Part shown: positions 17,265-26,642 of the stretch, one piece after another | Layout: each line of letters opens with the position of its first letter | Numbering within the stretch: position 1 is the first letter of the stretch | DNA from: Noviherbaspirillum malthae | GTDB taxonomy: Bacteria > Pseudomonadota > Gammaproteobacteria > Burkholderiales > Burkholderiaceae_D | Assembly: GCF_015352985.1 (NCBI RefSeq) | Contig: NZ_JACYXF010000016.1 | Coordinates: 1 to 64,000 of the forward strand | Direction of reading: 5' to 3' | Length of the DNA stretch: 64,000 bases | Translations under genes and position numbers: made by a program | Notes under the pieces: model-generated | What the model saw: the letters and a program-made list of their open reading frames with translations, nothing else | Database searches by the model: none | Told to the model about the DNA's origin: nothing

Positions 17265-18503
17265 TCACTGCGCCGGCCTTGTAACGGGCAGGAGCCGCCG
17301 TGTCACTGCCCAGAACATTAGCGCGGATGCACTGACGCCGGCGCCGAGTATGCAGACGCCCTGCCAGCCCGCGGCCGCATAGGTTGCCGTCGTCGCCATT
17401 GCGCCGGCGCCGCTACCGACTGCATAGAACATCATGTACACCGCGACAAGACGGCTGTGCGCCTGCGGGGAAGAACGGAAGATCAGGCTCTGGTTGGTGA
17501 CGTGAATCGCCTGGCCGCCGAGATCCAGCAGGATGATGCCGACGGCCAGCGCCCATAGCGACAAATGCATCCATGAGAGCGGCAGCCATGCCGCCAGGAG
17601 CAGCAGCAGCGCCGCCATGCTGGTCTGCTGTTCGAAGCCCCTGTCCGCCAGACGCCCCGCCCAGGTTGCCGCAAGCGCGCCCATGGCGCCGACCAGTCCG
17701 AATGCGCCAATGGCCGTGTGCGAAAAGCCATAAGGCGGCGCACTCAACGGCAATACTAGCGCACTCCAGAAAATGTTGAATGCGGCAAACATCAGCAGCG
17801 CAAGGACGCCGCGGATTTGCAGCACCCGATCCCGCATCAGGAGAGCAAACATGGAGGCGATCAGGTCCTGGTAGCTCATGCGGCGCCCGGGCGCACGAAG
17901 AACGGGCAGACAACGCCACAGCAGCACCGCAAGCATCAGCATCGCGCCCGCGGAACAGAAATACACGCTCCTCCATCCCGCAAGATCGCTGATGCCGCCC
18001 GACAGCACCCGCGCCAGCAGCAGGCCGATGAAGACGCCGCCCTGCGCCGCGCCGACCACCCGGCCCCGCTCATGATCTGCCGCCGCACTGGCGGCATAGG
18101 AGATCAGGCCCTGCGTCATTGCCGTACCCAGCATGCCGGTCAGGAGCATTGCCAGGAGCAGCACAACGGCGGAGCGCGCCACCCCGACGGCGACCAGCGC
18201 CGCGGCAAGCATGAATACCTGCGCCAGCATGAGACGGCGGCGGTTCAGAAGGTCGCCAAGCGGCACAAGGAGAAGCAGCGCCAACGCGCAGCCGATCTGG
18301 GTCGCGGTGATGACGCCTCCCACGGCGGCATGGGAAATCGAGAAATCGAACGCCAGGGCATCGAGCAGCGGCTGCGCATAGTAGACATTCGCAACGCTCA
18401 TGCCGGCAGCGCAAGCGAAAAGCAGGAGCGTGCCTCTGGACATGGGCCTGGCTATCTCCGGCTTGGGATGGCAACCGGCTGCGTTTGCGCAGGAAGCTTG
18501 CAT
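17265..18503 (-). CDS. MFS transporter, 12-TM drug/efflux type
   Basis: This 412-residue protein of the major facilitator superfamily has twelve hydrophobic segments and the loop motif GDLLNRRRLM between TM2 and TM3. It resembles putative efflux pumps of the YfcJ/AraJ-like group; the substrate is unknown. Start ATG 18503 is preceded by GAAAGGACAG. It is divergent from an HxlR-type repressor gene at 18604, and a 15-bp palindrome lies in the shared promoter, so induction of the pump by release of the repressor is likely (inference). Confidence 0.92.
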   Translation of the reverse strand: MQASCANAAGCHPKPEIARPMSRGTLLLFACAAGMSVANVYYAQPLLDALAFDFSISHAAVGGVITATQIGCALALLLLVPLGDLLNRRRLMLAQVFMLAAALVAVGVARSAVVLLLAMLLTGMLGTAMTQGLISYAASAAADHERGRVVGAAQGGVFIGLLLARVLSGGISDLAGWRSVYFCSAGAMLMLAVLLWRCLPVLRAPGRRMSYQDLIASMFALLMRDRVLQIRGVLALLMFAAFNIFWSALVLPLSAPPYGFSHTAIGAFGLVGAMGALAATWAGRLADRGFEQQTSMAALLLLLAAWLPLSWMHLSLWALAVGIILLDLGGQAIHVTNQSLIFRSSPQAHSRLVAVYMMFYAVGSGAGAMATTATYAAAGWQGVCILGAGVSASALMFWAVTRRLLPVTRPAQ

Positions 18504-18522
18504 GACTGTCCTTTCAAATTCA

Positions 18523-18537
18523 GTTTCAAATTGAAAC
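18523..18537. promoter_or_regulatory. Palindromic operator-like site between MFS and HxlR genes
   Basis: GTTTCAA-A-TTGAAAC is a perfect 15-bp palindrome. It sits 20 bp upstream of the MFS start and 66 bp upstream of the HxlR start. HxlR-family dimers bind such short palindromes, so autoregulation together with pump control is plausible. Confidence 0.55.
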
Positions 18538-18603
18538 CGTTTGAAGCCTAGGCGAATTGGTTTTAAAATGCAACCAACATTTGTCTTTTATTCCGGGTTT
18601 CGA

Positions 18604-19050
18604 ATGAACAAGCGCAACGACCTTGGCACTGAACCTTGTCCGGTAGCCCGATCGATCAGCGTCGTCGGCGACCGCTGGTCGCTGCTCCTTGTGCGCGACG
18701 CCTTCGATGGCGTCTGCCGGTTCAGCGACTTCCAGCGCAGCCTCGGGGTGGCGCGCAATATCCTGGCGGAGCGCCTGCGCCGCCTGGTCGACGCAGGCAT
18801 CCTCGAAACCAGGCCCGGCAGCAACGGCGGCGCCCACCAGGAATATGTGCTCACCGCGCAGGGACAAAGCCTGTTTCCGGTCGTGGTCGCACTGCGGCAG
18901 TGGGGGGAGCGGCATCTGTTCGAACAGGGCGAGCCGCATTCCGAATTGGTGGAGAAGAGCACGGGCCAGCCCTTGCATTTCATGGCGCCTCAGGCAGCAG
19001 ACGGGCGGCCGATCTCGCCCGGCGACACCGAGGTGCGCAAACTGGCCTGA
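18604..19050 (+). CDS. HxlR-family transcriptional regulator
   Basis: This 148-residue winged-helix regulator carries the HxlR hallmark CPVARSISVVGDRWSLLLVRD. A Cys near the N-terminus occupies the position used as redox or electrophile sensor in some HxlR proteins. The recognition region (FSDFQRSLGVARNILAERLRRLVDAGIL) is well conserved. ATG 18604 is chosen for family length; an in-frame ATG at 18541 would place the start next to the operator. It is divergent from the MFS pump and probably represses it. Confidence 0.92.
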   Translation: MNKRNDLGTEPCPVARSISVVGDRWSLLLVRDAFDGVCRFSDFQRSLGVARNILAERLRRLVDAGILETRPGSNGGAHQEYVLTAQGQSLFPVVVALRQWGERHLFEQGEPHSELVEKSTGQPLHFMAPQAADGRPISPGDTEVRKLA

Positions 19051-19241
19051 GTCGGCGATCAGGCGAATGGACTCTCGCAGCTAACGCGGTCTTGAACCCT
19101 TCTTCCCGCATCAAGCTGCCTTTCCTGATGCCAGCTTGATGCCCGACAACTTGGTTTCTCGTCAACGCTGCGGATGAGTCGAATGACACGGGCAAGCAGC
19201 GCTTGCGGTACCATGAGGGCATCCGGCTTTTCTCGCACATC

Positions 19242-20192
19242 ATGTCCTACCTGCTGCAACTGATCGAGCAATACGGCCTCGCCGCCGTGTTTTTCAACGT
19301 CCTGATCGAACAGGCCGGAGTGCCGGTACCCGCCTACCCGACCCTGGTATTGACAGGCGCGCTCGCGGACCAGGGCGCCTATTCGCCGGCTACGCTGCTG
19401 GCGGTTGCAGTACTTGGCGCAGTCATTGCCGATACCGGCTGGTACTTCGCCGGCCGCCGCCATGGACGCCGCATTCTCTCCTTGCTGTGCCGGCTGTCGC
19501 TGTCGGTGGATACGTGCGTGAGGCAGACGGAAACCATTTTTGCGAAATGGGGCGCGCCCTCGCTGCTGGTGGCAAAGTTCGTTCCGGGCTTCGGTTCGGT
19601 GGCGAGCGCCATGGCAGGCGCCACGGGCGCGAAGAGCAGCAGCTTTCTTTTGTTCGACATGCTGGGCGCGGCCCTGTGGGCCGGGTCGGCCATCGTCATC
19701 GGCGGCCTGTTCAGTTCCACGGTCGATGATCTGCTGAGCGTGCTGGACCAGCTCGGCACGATAGGCCTGATGCTGATCACCTGCGCGCTGGCCGCCTTCA
19801 TTGCCGCCAAGTGGTGGCAGCGCAAGCTGTTTCTCAAGACGCTGCGCATGGCGCGCATTTCGCCGGAAGAGCTTTACCGCATGCTGGAAGGCGGCGGCCG
19901 CCCGACCATCATCGACGTGCGTTCCGCGACTGCGCAGCAAGGCGGGCGCATCCCCGGCGCATTGACCGTGTCGCATGATTTTTCCTCCGGCCTGCCGCCG
20001 GGCGGCAATCCCGAGCTTGACGAAGTCATCGTCTACTGTGCCTGTCCCAACGAGGCGTCCGCCGCCATCGTCGCGCGGGAACTGATGAGGCGGGGCTACC
20101 GCAAGGTGCGGCTGCTGCACGGCGGCATCGATGCCTGGGTTGCGAGCGGTTATTCGATTGAAGAGACGGGCGAAGCTGTCAACGTCTTCTGA
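19242..20192 (+). CDS. DedA-family membrane protein fused to a rhodanese domain
   Basis: This is a 316-residue protein. Residues 1 to about 205 form the DedA/SNARE-associated membrane domain, with the signature EQAGVPVPAYPTLVLTGAL and a glycine-rich segment FVPGFGSVASAMAG. Residues about 215-316 form a rhodanese-like domain with the Cys loop VIVYCACPNEASAA and the terminal LLHGGIDAW. DedA proteins are linked to lipid transport across the inner membrane; the rhodanese part would face the cytoplasm and handle sulfane sulfur or act as a sensor. This fusion is known in proteobacteria. ATG 19242 (MSYLLQLIEQYG) fits family starts better than 19203. Confidence 0.9.
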   Translation: MSYLLQLIEQYGLAAVFFNVLIEQAGVPVPAYPTLVLTGALADQGAYSPATLLAVAVLGAVIADTGWYFAGRRHGRRILSLLCRLSLSVDTCVRQTETIFAKWGAPSLLVAKFVPGFGSVASAMAGATGAKSSSFLLFDMLGAALWAGSAIVIGGLFSSTVDDLLSVLDQLGTIGLMLITCALAAFIAAKWWQRKLFLKTLRMARISPEELYRMLEGGGRPTIIDVRSATAQQGGRIPGALTVSHDFSSGLPPGGNPELDEVIVYCACPNEASAAIVARELMRRGYRKVRLLHGGIDAWVASGYSIEETGEAVNVF

Positions 20193-20285
20193 TTCGCCGT
20201 CACTTCACTTCCTATCTTCCGGACCGCTCGGCATCGAACACGGTAAAGGCGCTTTACGCAAATCACCGATCCGCCAAGGCCACGC

Positions 20286-21155
20286 CTATTTGTGAGCCAC
20301 CATCACATGGCCCAGCCTGGCGAGTTTCATTCCGAACGCATTGAATTTGAGATGATCCCGGCGGTCCTTGAAAAATCGACTGTTCAATTCCTCTGCGCTT
20401 ATGTCGCTCACTTGCGAAAAGCCCATCGCCGTCATTTCCGCGGCAAGCATCTCAGGTTCGAATAATCCTTTCCACGGCTCGCCGAGTCTTGCGAAGCGAT
20501 AGGCAAGCATCCTGAGAAACAGCTTGCCGAGCGGGCCGCGTGACGAATAGCCGGGAACATAGTCGAACACGATCCCGCTGCCTGGCGTGCCTGCCGCGAC
20601 GAACTGCAAGGTTTCCATCACGGCGCTCCTGCCGAGGTACATCGTGACACCGAGACAGGAGAACTGACCGGGCGCAGAAAAATCGTATCCTGCCTGCCGA
20701 AGGCGTTCGCCCAAGGATTGGGTTTCGAAATCGATGCCGACGAAACGAAGATCGCCCGGCACCGCGATGGCTGCCTCGGCAAGCCGCTTTTTCTTCCAGG
20801 CCTGCGTTGCCGGATGGTCGACCTCGAATACCTGCAGGGCGGCGCGAGGATAGGGATTGCGATACGCGAAGGTATCGAGCCCGGCGCCGAGCACCACGTA
20901 CTGGCGCACGCCCCGCTTTACCGCCTCATGCAGTTCATCTTCCGCGATTCTGCTGCGCGCGACGAGTCCGGCACGGAAGGCCCGGGCGAGCAGGCCGCCG
21001 GACGAGCGCTCCGATCGGAGGCTGTCTTCTTCGGCGCTGCCGAGTATGCGCAGCGACAGCTGGTCTTCAAAAATGAGCGGCGTATCGAAAAGCTGATGCT
21101 TGGCACGGCTTCTTGCAGCGCGCATGGCCGTGATGCTTGGCTGTCCTGCTTGCAT
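20286..21155 (-). CDS. Class I SAM-dependent methyltransferase (leucine carboxyl methyltransferase-like)
   Basis: This 289-residue protein carries VLGAGLDTFAYR, the motif I variant typical of the large TIGR00027/LCMT-like family of bacterial methyltransferases, followed by FEVDHPATQAWK and FVGIDFETQSL. The substrate is unknown; the family often O-methylates carboxylates or small metabolites. The frame is open upstream to 21491, but the ATG at 21155 has GGAGGAGACC just before it, which fixes the start. It is divergent from the SnoaL-like gene. Confidence 0.88.
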   Translation of the reverse strand: MQAGQPSITAMRAARSRAKHQLFDTPLIFEDQLSLRILGSAEEDSLRSERSSGGLLARAFRAGLVARSRIAEDELHEAVKRGVRQYVVLGAGLDTFAYRNPYPRAALQVFEVDHPATQAWKKKRLAEAAIAVPGDLRFVGIDFETQSLGERLRQAGYDFSAPGQFSCLGVTMYLGRSAVMETLQFVAAGTPGSGIVFDYVPGYSSRGPLGKLFLRMLAYRFARLGEPWKGLFEPEMLAAEMTAMGFSQVSDISAEELNSRFFKDRRDHLKFNAFGMKLARLGHVMVAHK

Positions 21156-21472
21156 GGTCTCCTCCTTCAGGTCTGCTATGTTTTTGTTTTGTTCCACCGA
21201 ACCGGCATGTTTTGAGGAAACGTATACGCACATTGCGTGCCACGCTGAGAGAAAGGCAAAAGCGGCAGTTTTCAGTTGGCTTGAACCGGCGATGCGCGGG
21301 GAAAGGCTTCCGGCCCTGACCATCATGAGTCCGATAATCCGGAATATGCGCCCTCCGCTTTTCCGGAAAACCACTCTGCCCCTGTGTCGCTGGCAGAACT
21401 TTAATGATGAAAGCGAATCGGACAGCGACCGGTTAATTTTCATGCCTGTTACGCAAGAAGTGAGGAACTGCC
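21156..21472. other. Divergent promoter region between methyltransferase and SnoaL-like genes
   Basis: The 317-bp gap should carry two opposing promoters. No clear operator palindrome was found. Open frames across it are extensions of the flanking genes without ribosome sites. Confidence 0.5.
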
Positions 21473-21889
21473 ATGGATGTTCAGCAAGCAAAACATATCG
21501 CCGATCGATTCATTGAACAGCTGCACCGCCTGGAGGACGGCGACCCCCTGGTTGCGGACCAGATCGCGGACATGTTTGCCGACGATGCCGAATTGACCAA
21601 TCCCGTCATGAAGCGCGACGGCGGCGCCCGCCGGGGACGCGGAGAGATTGCCGAATTCTGGCGGCAATATGTCTCGGCTTTCGGCGACATCCGTTCGGAG
21701 TTCTACGACGTCACGACGAGCGATCATTCCGCAGGCCTGTTCTGGAAATCCACCGGGAAAAGTCCGGCCGGCGAGGACCTTGCCTATGACGGCGTCAGCC
21801 TGCTTGCCTTCGACGACGAAGGCAAGATTGCGCGATTCCAGGGCTTCTTCGATTCCCGCCAGCTCAGCCTGCACGGCACTTCGCATTAA
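21473..21889 (+). CDS. SnoaL-like / NTF2-fold protein
   Basis: This 138-residue protein has the alpha+beta cone pattern of SnoaL-like polyketide cyclases and ketosteroid-isomerase-like proteins: a helical N-terminus, an acidic FADDAELTNP segment, GRGEIAEFWRQY, and a C-terminal strand pattern (YDGVSLLAFDDEGKIARFQGFFDSRQL). Enzymatic function cannot be assigned. GTGAGGAAC precedes the ATG. Confidence 0.8.
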   Translation: MDVQQAKHIADRFIEQLHRLEDGDPLVADQIADMFADDAELTNPVMKRDGGARRGRGEIAEFWRQYVSAFGDIRSEFYDVTTSDHSAGLFWKSTGKSPAGEDLAYDGVSLLAFDDEGKIARFQGFFDSRQLSLHGTSH

Positions 21890-21952
21890 GCATTGATCGT
21901 TTGCTGCTGCATCCCGGTATCTGCGTGCAAGCAACCGGGGCGCATTCATGCG

Positions 21953-23404
21953 TCAGAGATACTTCCTCCATAATTCGTTGGAAAATTTTCCCGCGGGATC
22001 AAGCTTGTCCTTCAGCGTCCTCAGCTGTTCGGCTTCCGGATAAGCCCGGCTGAATTGCCTTTCCGTCGCATGCAGCTGATAGGGAAGGTAGTACCGTCCT
22101 TCATTGTTCAGCGCCAGATCGATCAGTTCGCGCGTCCAGCATCCGACCTCCGCACGGGCTTGCGCATGCGTGCGCTGCTTGTAATACAGAACGAAGCAGA
22201 ACACGTCTTCCTTCGCCCAGGGAAGCAGGGTGAGGGTATCGGCCGGCGAATGCCGGATCGAGACATTCAGCGCCTCGACCTCATGCTTGCGCAGGATGGT
22301 CCGCATGCATTGAACGAACCTGGAAAAATGGCGGACCGGGATGAAATACTCCTGCAGTGCATAGGTGCTCAACACCCGGGTCCGCGGTTCCAGCTCCGCG
22401 GCATCACGGCTCGCTTCATGGTTGAGCCACTTCACGATCGATGGCTTCAGCAGATTGGGGCGTATCACCTTCGCCTGCAGCCATTCTCCGCCCGGCATTT
22501 CCGTCGCCGCCCAGATCGCGTTCTTCTCGGTCTGGTATGACAGGTCCTTCGGTATCAAGCGCTGCGCTTGCGTAAGCGCCTTGCCGGTTCGTCTCCAGGT
22601 AACGGCAACGGGCGCATCGAATTCCGGCGGCAGCAGATCGGCGTTATGCAGGATGTTCGCGCGGTCGAACTCGACACGCGTCTTGAAGAAGTCTACGTAT
22701 TGTGCCAGCGGCACGTCCTGCACGACACGTTCGATCCTGACGTTGCGGTCGAGTTCGAGCTCCACCTCGGTGATGATACCGAGCGCGCCATAGCCGCCAA
22801 TGGCCGCCGCGAACAGCGGGCGGTTGTGATGCGGGCCGGCCTCGACAATGCTGCCGTCCGCCAGGACGATCTGCAGCGCCCTGACCGTGTGGCAGATCGG
22901 CCCGTGCCCGACATAGCGCCCGTGCGCATTCACCGATACCGAGCCGCCGACGGTGAAGTTCGAATAGCTCTGCATGGTCTTTACCGCAAGCTGGTGCGGA
23001 TCGATCAGGTCCTGAAGCTCGCGCCAGCGCATGCCGGCCTGCACCCTGACGACGGCCTCTTCGGGCCTGAACCAGACAAGGCGGTTCATGGTCCGCATGT
23101 CGAGATGCAGGCCGCCTTGCAGCGCAACCTGTCCGCCCATGCTGTAGCGTCCTCCGCCTGCCGCTATCCTTCCCGGCCAGGTTCGCACGAGATTCGCGAC
23201 CTCGGAAGTGGAAGCCGGCTGCGCTGTCCTTGCGACGCTGACGGAATACAGGCCCGTGACATTGGCCACCATGATGTCCGCCGCGCATACCGGCAAGGCC
23301 ATGCTCAGGGAGCAGTAGCCGGCGGCGCCGAGCGCTTGAACCAGAAATCGGCGTCGAGCCGGGATTGCGGGGGCGGTGCTGCCGGGTGTCGAATCGGTCA
23401 TCAT
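21953..23404 (-). CDS. Tat-exported FAD-binding oxidoreductase (PCMH-type)
   Basis: This 483-residue protein begins with a twin-arginine-like signal (PARRRFLVQALGAAGYCSLS), so a periplasmic location is likely. The FAD-binding type 4 domain follows (PGRIAAGGGRYSMGGQ, NFTVGGSVSVNAHGRYVG), then a substrate domain as in aldonolactone/GlcD-like oxidases, ending DPAGKFSNELWRKYL. The substrate is unknown. The ATG pair at 23402-23404/23399-23401 is preceded by CAGGAG; the open frame continues upstream to 23761 but is noncoding. It is divergent from the NlpC/P60 lipoprotein. Confidence 0.9.
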   Translation of the reverse strand: MMTDSTPGSTAPAIPARRRFLVQALGAAGYCSLSMALPVCAADIMVANVTGLYSVSVARTAQPASTSEVANLVRTWPGRIAAGGGRYSMGGQVALQGGLHLDMRTMNRLVWFRPEEAVVRVQAGMRWRELQDLIDPHQLAVKTMQSYSNFTVGGSVSVNAHGRYVGHGPICHTVRALQIVLADGSIVEAGPHHNRPLFAAAIGGYGALGIITEVELELDRNVRIERVVQDVPLAQYVDFFKTRVEFDRANILHNADLLPPEFDAPVAVTWRRTGKALTQAQRLIPKDLSYQTEKNAIWAATEMPGGEWLQAKVIRPNLLKPSIVKWLNHEASRDAAELEPRTRVLSTYALQEYFIPVRHFSRFVQCMRTILRKHEVEALNVSIRHSPADTLTLLPWAKEDVFCFVLYYKQRTHAQARAEVGCWTRELIDLALNNEGRYYLPYQLHATERQFSRAYPEAEQLRTLKDKLDPAGKFSNELWRKYL

Positions 23405-23678
23405 CTTCTCCTGATTGATGACCCGCAGCGTAGACAGGCAGAAGCCGTCGAACCAATCCCGATTCCGCAGGTATCGAAAACCGATGCCTGCGGTGGCAGC
23501 CCGGCGACTCATTCCGCTAGCCTGCTGCAGTGACTTCAACCTCCCAACGCGAGCCGGCCCCTCTGTCGGCCTGCACGAAATCCGACGAAATCGCCACAGC
23601 GTGTAACAGGCTGCCTCTGCGGCGTGCCGTGCAGGTATAGTGCACCCTATACAATTGCTCAAAATCATCCGGGTCCGC

Positions 23679-24176
23679 ATGAAACGAAGCCTTCTTATTG
23701 CTCTTCTCCTTCTCGGCCTCGCAGGCTGCAGCAGCGTTCCGCAAGCACCGAAAGGCCGCATTACCGCAGATATTTTTCAGAATGAGCGCGAGGCCTCGCC
23801 CGCGGGGCGCGAAGTCGCCATGCATGCGCTGATGCTGCTAAGGACCGGATACCGCTTCGGCGGGAAGAACCCCGAAGCCGGCCTCGATTGTTCGGGAATG
23901 GTGACCTACGTATATCAGCAGGCTGCGGACGTGCCTCTGACCGGAAATGCGGCATCGCTCGCGCGCCAAGGCCGGGAAGCGGGGCTGGAAGAATTGAAAG
24001 CCGGCGACCTGGTGTTCTTCAATACCCTTGGCCGGCCGTTTTCGCACGTGGGCATCTATCTCGGCAAGGGCGAGTTCATTCATGCGCCAAACTCGCGCGG
24101 CAGCGTGCGCGTGGACAAACTGACAAACCGCTACTGGTCCGAACGCTTCGAGACGGCCAGGACGCTGGTGAACTGA
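23679..24176 (+). CDS. NlpC/P60-family lipoprotein, putative peptidoglycan endopeptidase
   Basis: This 165-residue protein has a type II signal peptide: basic MKRS, hydrophobic core and lipobox LAGC with C17 as the lipidated residue. The NlpC/P60 catalytic residues are C71 in LDCSGMV, H123 in FSHVGIYL and H135 in FIHAP. It probably cleaves peptide cross-links in the cell wall while anchored to a membrane. Start 23679 is chosen for the signal peptide; the frame opens at 23640. Spr/MepS-like proteins are the nearest well-known relatives. Confidence 0.93.
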   Translation: MKRSLLIALLLLGLAGCSSVPQAPKGRITADIFQNEREASPAGREVAMHALMLLRTGYRFGGKNPEAGLDCSGMVTYVYQQAADVPLTGNAASLARQGREAGLEELKAGDLVFFNTLGRPFSHVGIYLGKGEFIHAPNSRGSVRVDKLTNRYWSERFETARTLVN

Positions 24177-24239
24177 CAAGCCGTTCATGAGTGAACGCAT
24201 GCCGTCAAGGCGACGGCATGCGCCCGGTGCAGCGCCGTA

Positions 24240-25691
24240 TCAGAACGGATAATGCCGCGCCGTCGTCTGCACCGTCATCCAGCGCAGCTCGGTGAACTCG
24301 GCAATGCCCGCCTTGCCGCCGAAGCGGCCCATGCCGCTGCCCTTCACGCCGCCGAACGGCATCTGCGCCTCGTCATGCACGGTCGGGCCGTTGATGTGGC
24401 AGATGCCGGACTCGATGCGCTTGGCGACATTCATTGCACGCGCGATGTCGGTACCGAACACCGCCGATGACAGGCCGAATTCATTGTCGTTGGCGCAGGC
24501 CACCGCTTCCTCGACGCCGTCGACGCGCACGATGCCCTTGACCGGACCGAAGGACTCCTCGTGGTAGATCTTCATCTCGGGCGTGACATGATCGAGCAGC
24601 GTGGCAGGCATCAGCGTGGAGTCGGCCTTGCCGCCGCAGAGCAGCTTCGCGCCTTTGGCCAGCGCGTCATCGATGAGTTCGTTGCAGCGGTGCACGGTGC
24701 TCATGTCGACCACCGATCCCAATACCACCGGACCCTTGCGCGGATCGCCCAGCGGCAGCTGGCTGGCCTTGGCGGCCAGGCGCTCGGCGAAGGCATCGGC
24801 GATCTTGCGGTCGACGATGATGCGTTCGGTGGACATGCAGATCTGGCCGGAATTGGCGAAGGAACCGAAGGCAGCGGCATTGACGGCGGCGTCGATATCG
24901 GCGTCGTCCAGCACGACGAAGGGCGCCTTGCCGCCGAGCTCCAGAACCGCCGGCTTCAAGTGCTTGGCGCAGTAGGCGGCGATGATCTTGCCCACGCGCG
25001 TGGAGCCGGTGAAGTTCACGCGGCGCACGGCGGGATGGGCGACCATCGCTTCCACCACTGCCGCCGCGTCCTGCGGCGCATTGGTGACGAAGTTGACCAC
25101 GCCGGGCGGCAGGCCGGCTTCCTGCATGGCTTCGATGATGAGGCCGTGCGTGGCCGGGCAGAGCTCGGAACCCTTCAGCACGACGGTATTGCCGCAGGCG
25201 AGCGGCATGGCGATGGCGCGCACGCCGAGAATGACGGGCGCGTTCCAAGGCGCCATGCCCAGCACCACACCCGCAGGCTGGCGCACGCCCATGGCGAGGC
25301 TGCCGGGCACGTCGGAGGGAATGATTTCGCCGCTGATCTGCGTGGTCATCGACGCGGCTTCGAGCAGCATGCCGGCCGCGAGATGCACATTGAAGCCGGA
25401 CCACATGGCCGAGCCGCCGGTCTCGGCGGCAACCGCGGCGGCGAATGCCTCGCCCTTGGCTTCGAGCGCATGGGCAGCCTTCATCAGCAGCGAGCGGCGC
25501 TCGCCCGGCCCCATCGCGGCCCAGGCGGGAAAGGCCTTTGCCGCCGCCTCGACCGCTGCGATCGCATCTTCGGCGGTGGCCGCAGGCGCGGTGGTGGCGA
25601 CGCTGCCGTCGAGGGGATTGCGCCGCTCGAATTGCGCACCGTTGCGGGCCTGTACGCGTTCGCCGTTGATCAGCATGGAGATAGTGCTCAT
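24240..25691 (-). CDS. Aldehyde dehydrogenase, aromatic aldehyde (benzaldehyde/vanillin/salicylaldehyde) type
   Basis: This is a 483-residue NAD(P)-dependent dehydrogenase. Catalytic Glu is in VLELGGKAPF and catalytic Cys in NSGQICMSTERI; NAD contacts are in MAPWNAPVILG and FTGSTRVG. The sequence style (DEAQMPFGGVKGSGMGRFGG, ELRWMTVQ) matches the vanillin/salicylaldehyde group. In context it can oxidise the benzaldehyde made by MdlC (32704-34314) to benzoate. The ATG at 25691 (MSTISMLINGERVQ) matches family starts; the open frame runs to 25850 through a REP-like hairpin. Confidence 0.9.
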   Translation of the reverse strand: MSTISMLINGERVQARNGAQFERRNPLDGSVATTAPAATAEDAIAAVEAAAKAFPAWAAMGPGERRSLLMKAAHALEAKGEAFAAAVAAETGGSAMWSGFNVHLAAGMLLEAASMTTQISGEIIPSDVPGSLAMGVRQPAGVVLGMAPWNAPVILGVRAIAMPLACGNTVVLKGSELCPATHGLIIEAMQEAGLPPGVVNFVTNAPQDAAAVVEAMVAHPAVRRVNFTGSTRVGKIIAAYCAKHLKPAVLELGGKAPFVVLDDADIDAAVNAAAFGSFANSGQICMSTERIIVDRKIADAFAERLAAKASQLPLGDPRKGPVVLGSVVDMSTVHRCNELIDDALAKGAKLLCGGKADSTLMPATLLDHVTPEMKIYHEESFGPVKGIVRVDGVEEAVACANDNEFGLSSAVFGTDIARAMNVAKRIESGICHINGPTVHDEAQMPFGGVKGSGMGRFGGKAGIAEFTELRWMTVQTTARHYPF

Positions 25692-25812
25692 TGTCGGTTC
25701 CCTATCATGTTGAATGTGAGTGAAATGCGGCCGTCTGGTTACGTAAGGCAGACGGCTTCTTACTGCTCTAAGCAGGGCAGCGGAATTTGTTTTCAGCCTT
25801 CGTGTCATTCTC

Positions 25813-25836
25813 CCCTCTCCCGCCTGCGGGAGAGGG
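25813..25836. repeat. REP-like GC-rich palindrome, single copy
   Basis: CCCTCTCCCGCC and its complement form a 24-bp near-perfect hairpin. The same core occurs twice, in inverted orientation, at 32542-32651. It lies between the aldehyde dehydrogenase start and the livF stop, both minus-strand. It could act as an mRNA stabiliser or attenuator, or be a passive REP. Confidence 0.8.
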
Positions 25837-25892
25837 AGTGAAAGATGCACCGGGGTTTTATAAAAATTCCTGCGTGCGTGCTTAGAGCCTAT

Positions 25893-26642
25893 TTACAACC
25901 CAAGATACGACTTCCTGATGCGCTCGCCCTGCAGCAGTTCCTGCCCCGATCCCTCGGCCACCACCTGACCCTGTTCAAGGATATAGGCGTGATCGCAGAC
26001 CGAGAGCGCCTGGCGAACGTTCTGTTCCACCAGCAGCACGCCCGTGCCCTGGTCGCAGATCTGCCGCAGGATGCGGAACAGCTCGGCCACCATCTTCGGT
26101 GCCAGGCCAAGCGAAGGCTCGTCGAGCAGCATGCACTTGGGCTTGCCCATCATGGCCCTGCCCACCGCCACCATCTGCTGCTCGCCGCCGCTCATGGTGC
26201 CGGCCAGCTGCCTGCGCCGCTCGGCCAGACGGGGGAACAGTGCGAGGACTTGATCCATCAATCGCTTCCGTTCGGCGGCAGGCAGCAGGTAGCCGCCGAG
26301 CTCCAGATTTTCCTCGACCGTCATCTGCGCGAACAGATGGCGTCCTTCCGGCACCAGCACCAGGCCGTTGGAGACGCGCCTCGATACATTGAAGGCTTCC
26401 ACCGAATCGCCTGCAAGCGCCACCCTGCCCTGGCCCAGCGGCAGGATGCCTGACAGCGCGCGCATCAGCGTGGTCTTGCCGGCGCCGTTCGGTCCGACGA
26501 TCACCGTCAGCTGGCCCTGCAGCACGCGGACGTTGATGTTGCGGATGATTTCCAGCGGTCCGTAGCCGGCCGACAGGTGTCTTGCTTCAAGGAGCACGTT
26601 CATGTCATTTGCGGCATTCATGAGATTCATTGCGGCGCTCAT
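25893..26642 (-). CDS. livF: Branched-chain-type (HAAT) ABC transporter ATPase, LivF-like
   Basis: This 249-residue ATPase has Walker A GPNGAGKT, signature MSGGEQQM, Walker B CMLLDEPSLGLAP and the LivF-type ending (VVAEGSGQELL, IRKSYLGL). It energises uptake together with the LivG-like ATPase. Its ATG overlaps the livG stop by 4 bp, showing translational coupling. It is the last gene of a five-gene operon. In this locus the substrate is probably an aromatic acid rather than an amino acid (inference). Confidence 0.93.
   Translation of the reverse strand: MSAAMNLMNAANDMNVLLEARHLSAGYGPLEIIRNINVRVLQGQLTVIVGPNGAGKTTLMRALSGILPLGQGRVALAGDSVEAFNVSRRVSNGLVLVPEGRHLFAQMTVEENLELGGYLLPAAERKRLMDQVLALFPRLAERRRQLAGTMSGGEQQMVAVGRAMMGKPKCMLLDEPSLGLAPKMVAELFRILRQICDQGTGVLLVEQNVRQALSVCDHAYILEQGQVVAEGSGQELLQGERIRKSYLGL

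Noticed and set aside
24561..25841. 426-codon open frame antisense to the aldehyde dehydrogenase
   Set aside because: His/Gly/Arg-rich shadow frame; the minus strand has the catalytic Cys and Glu in context.
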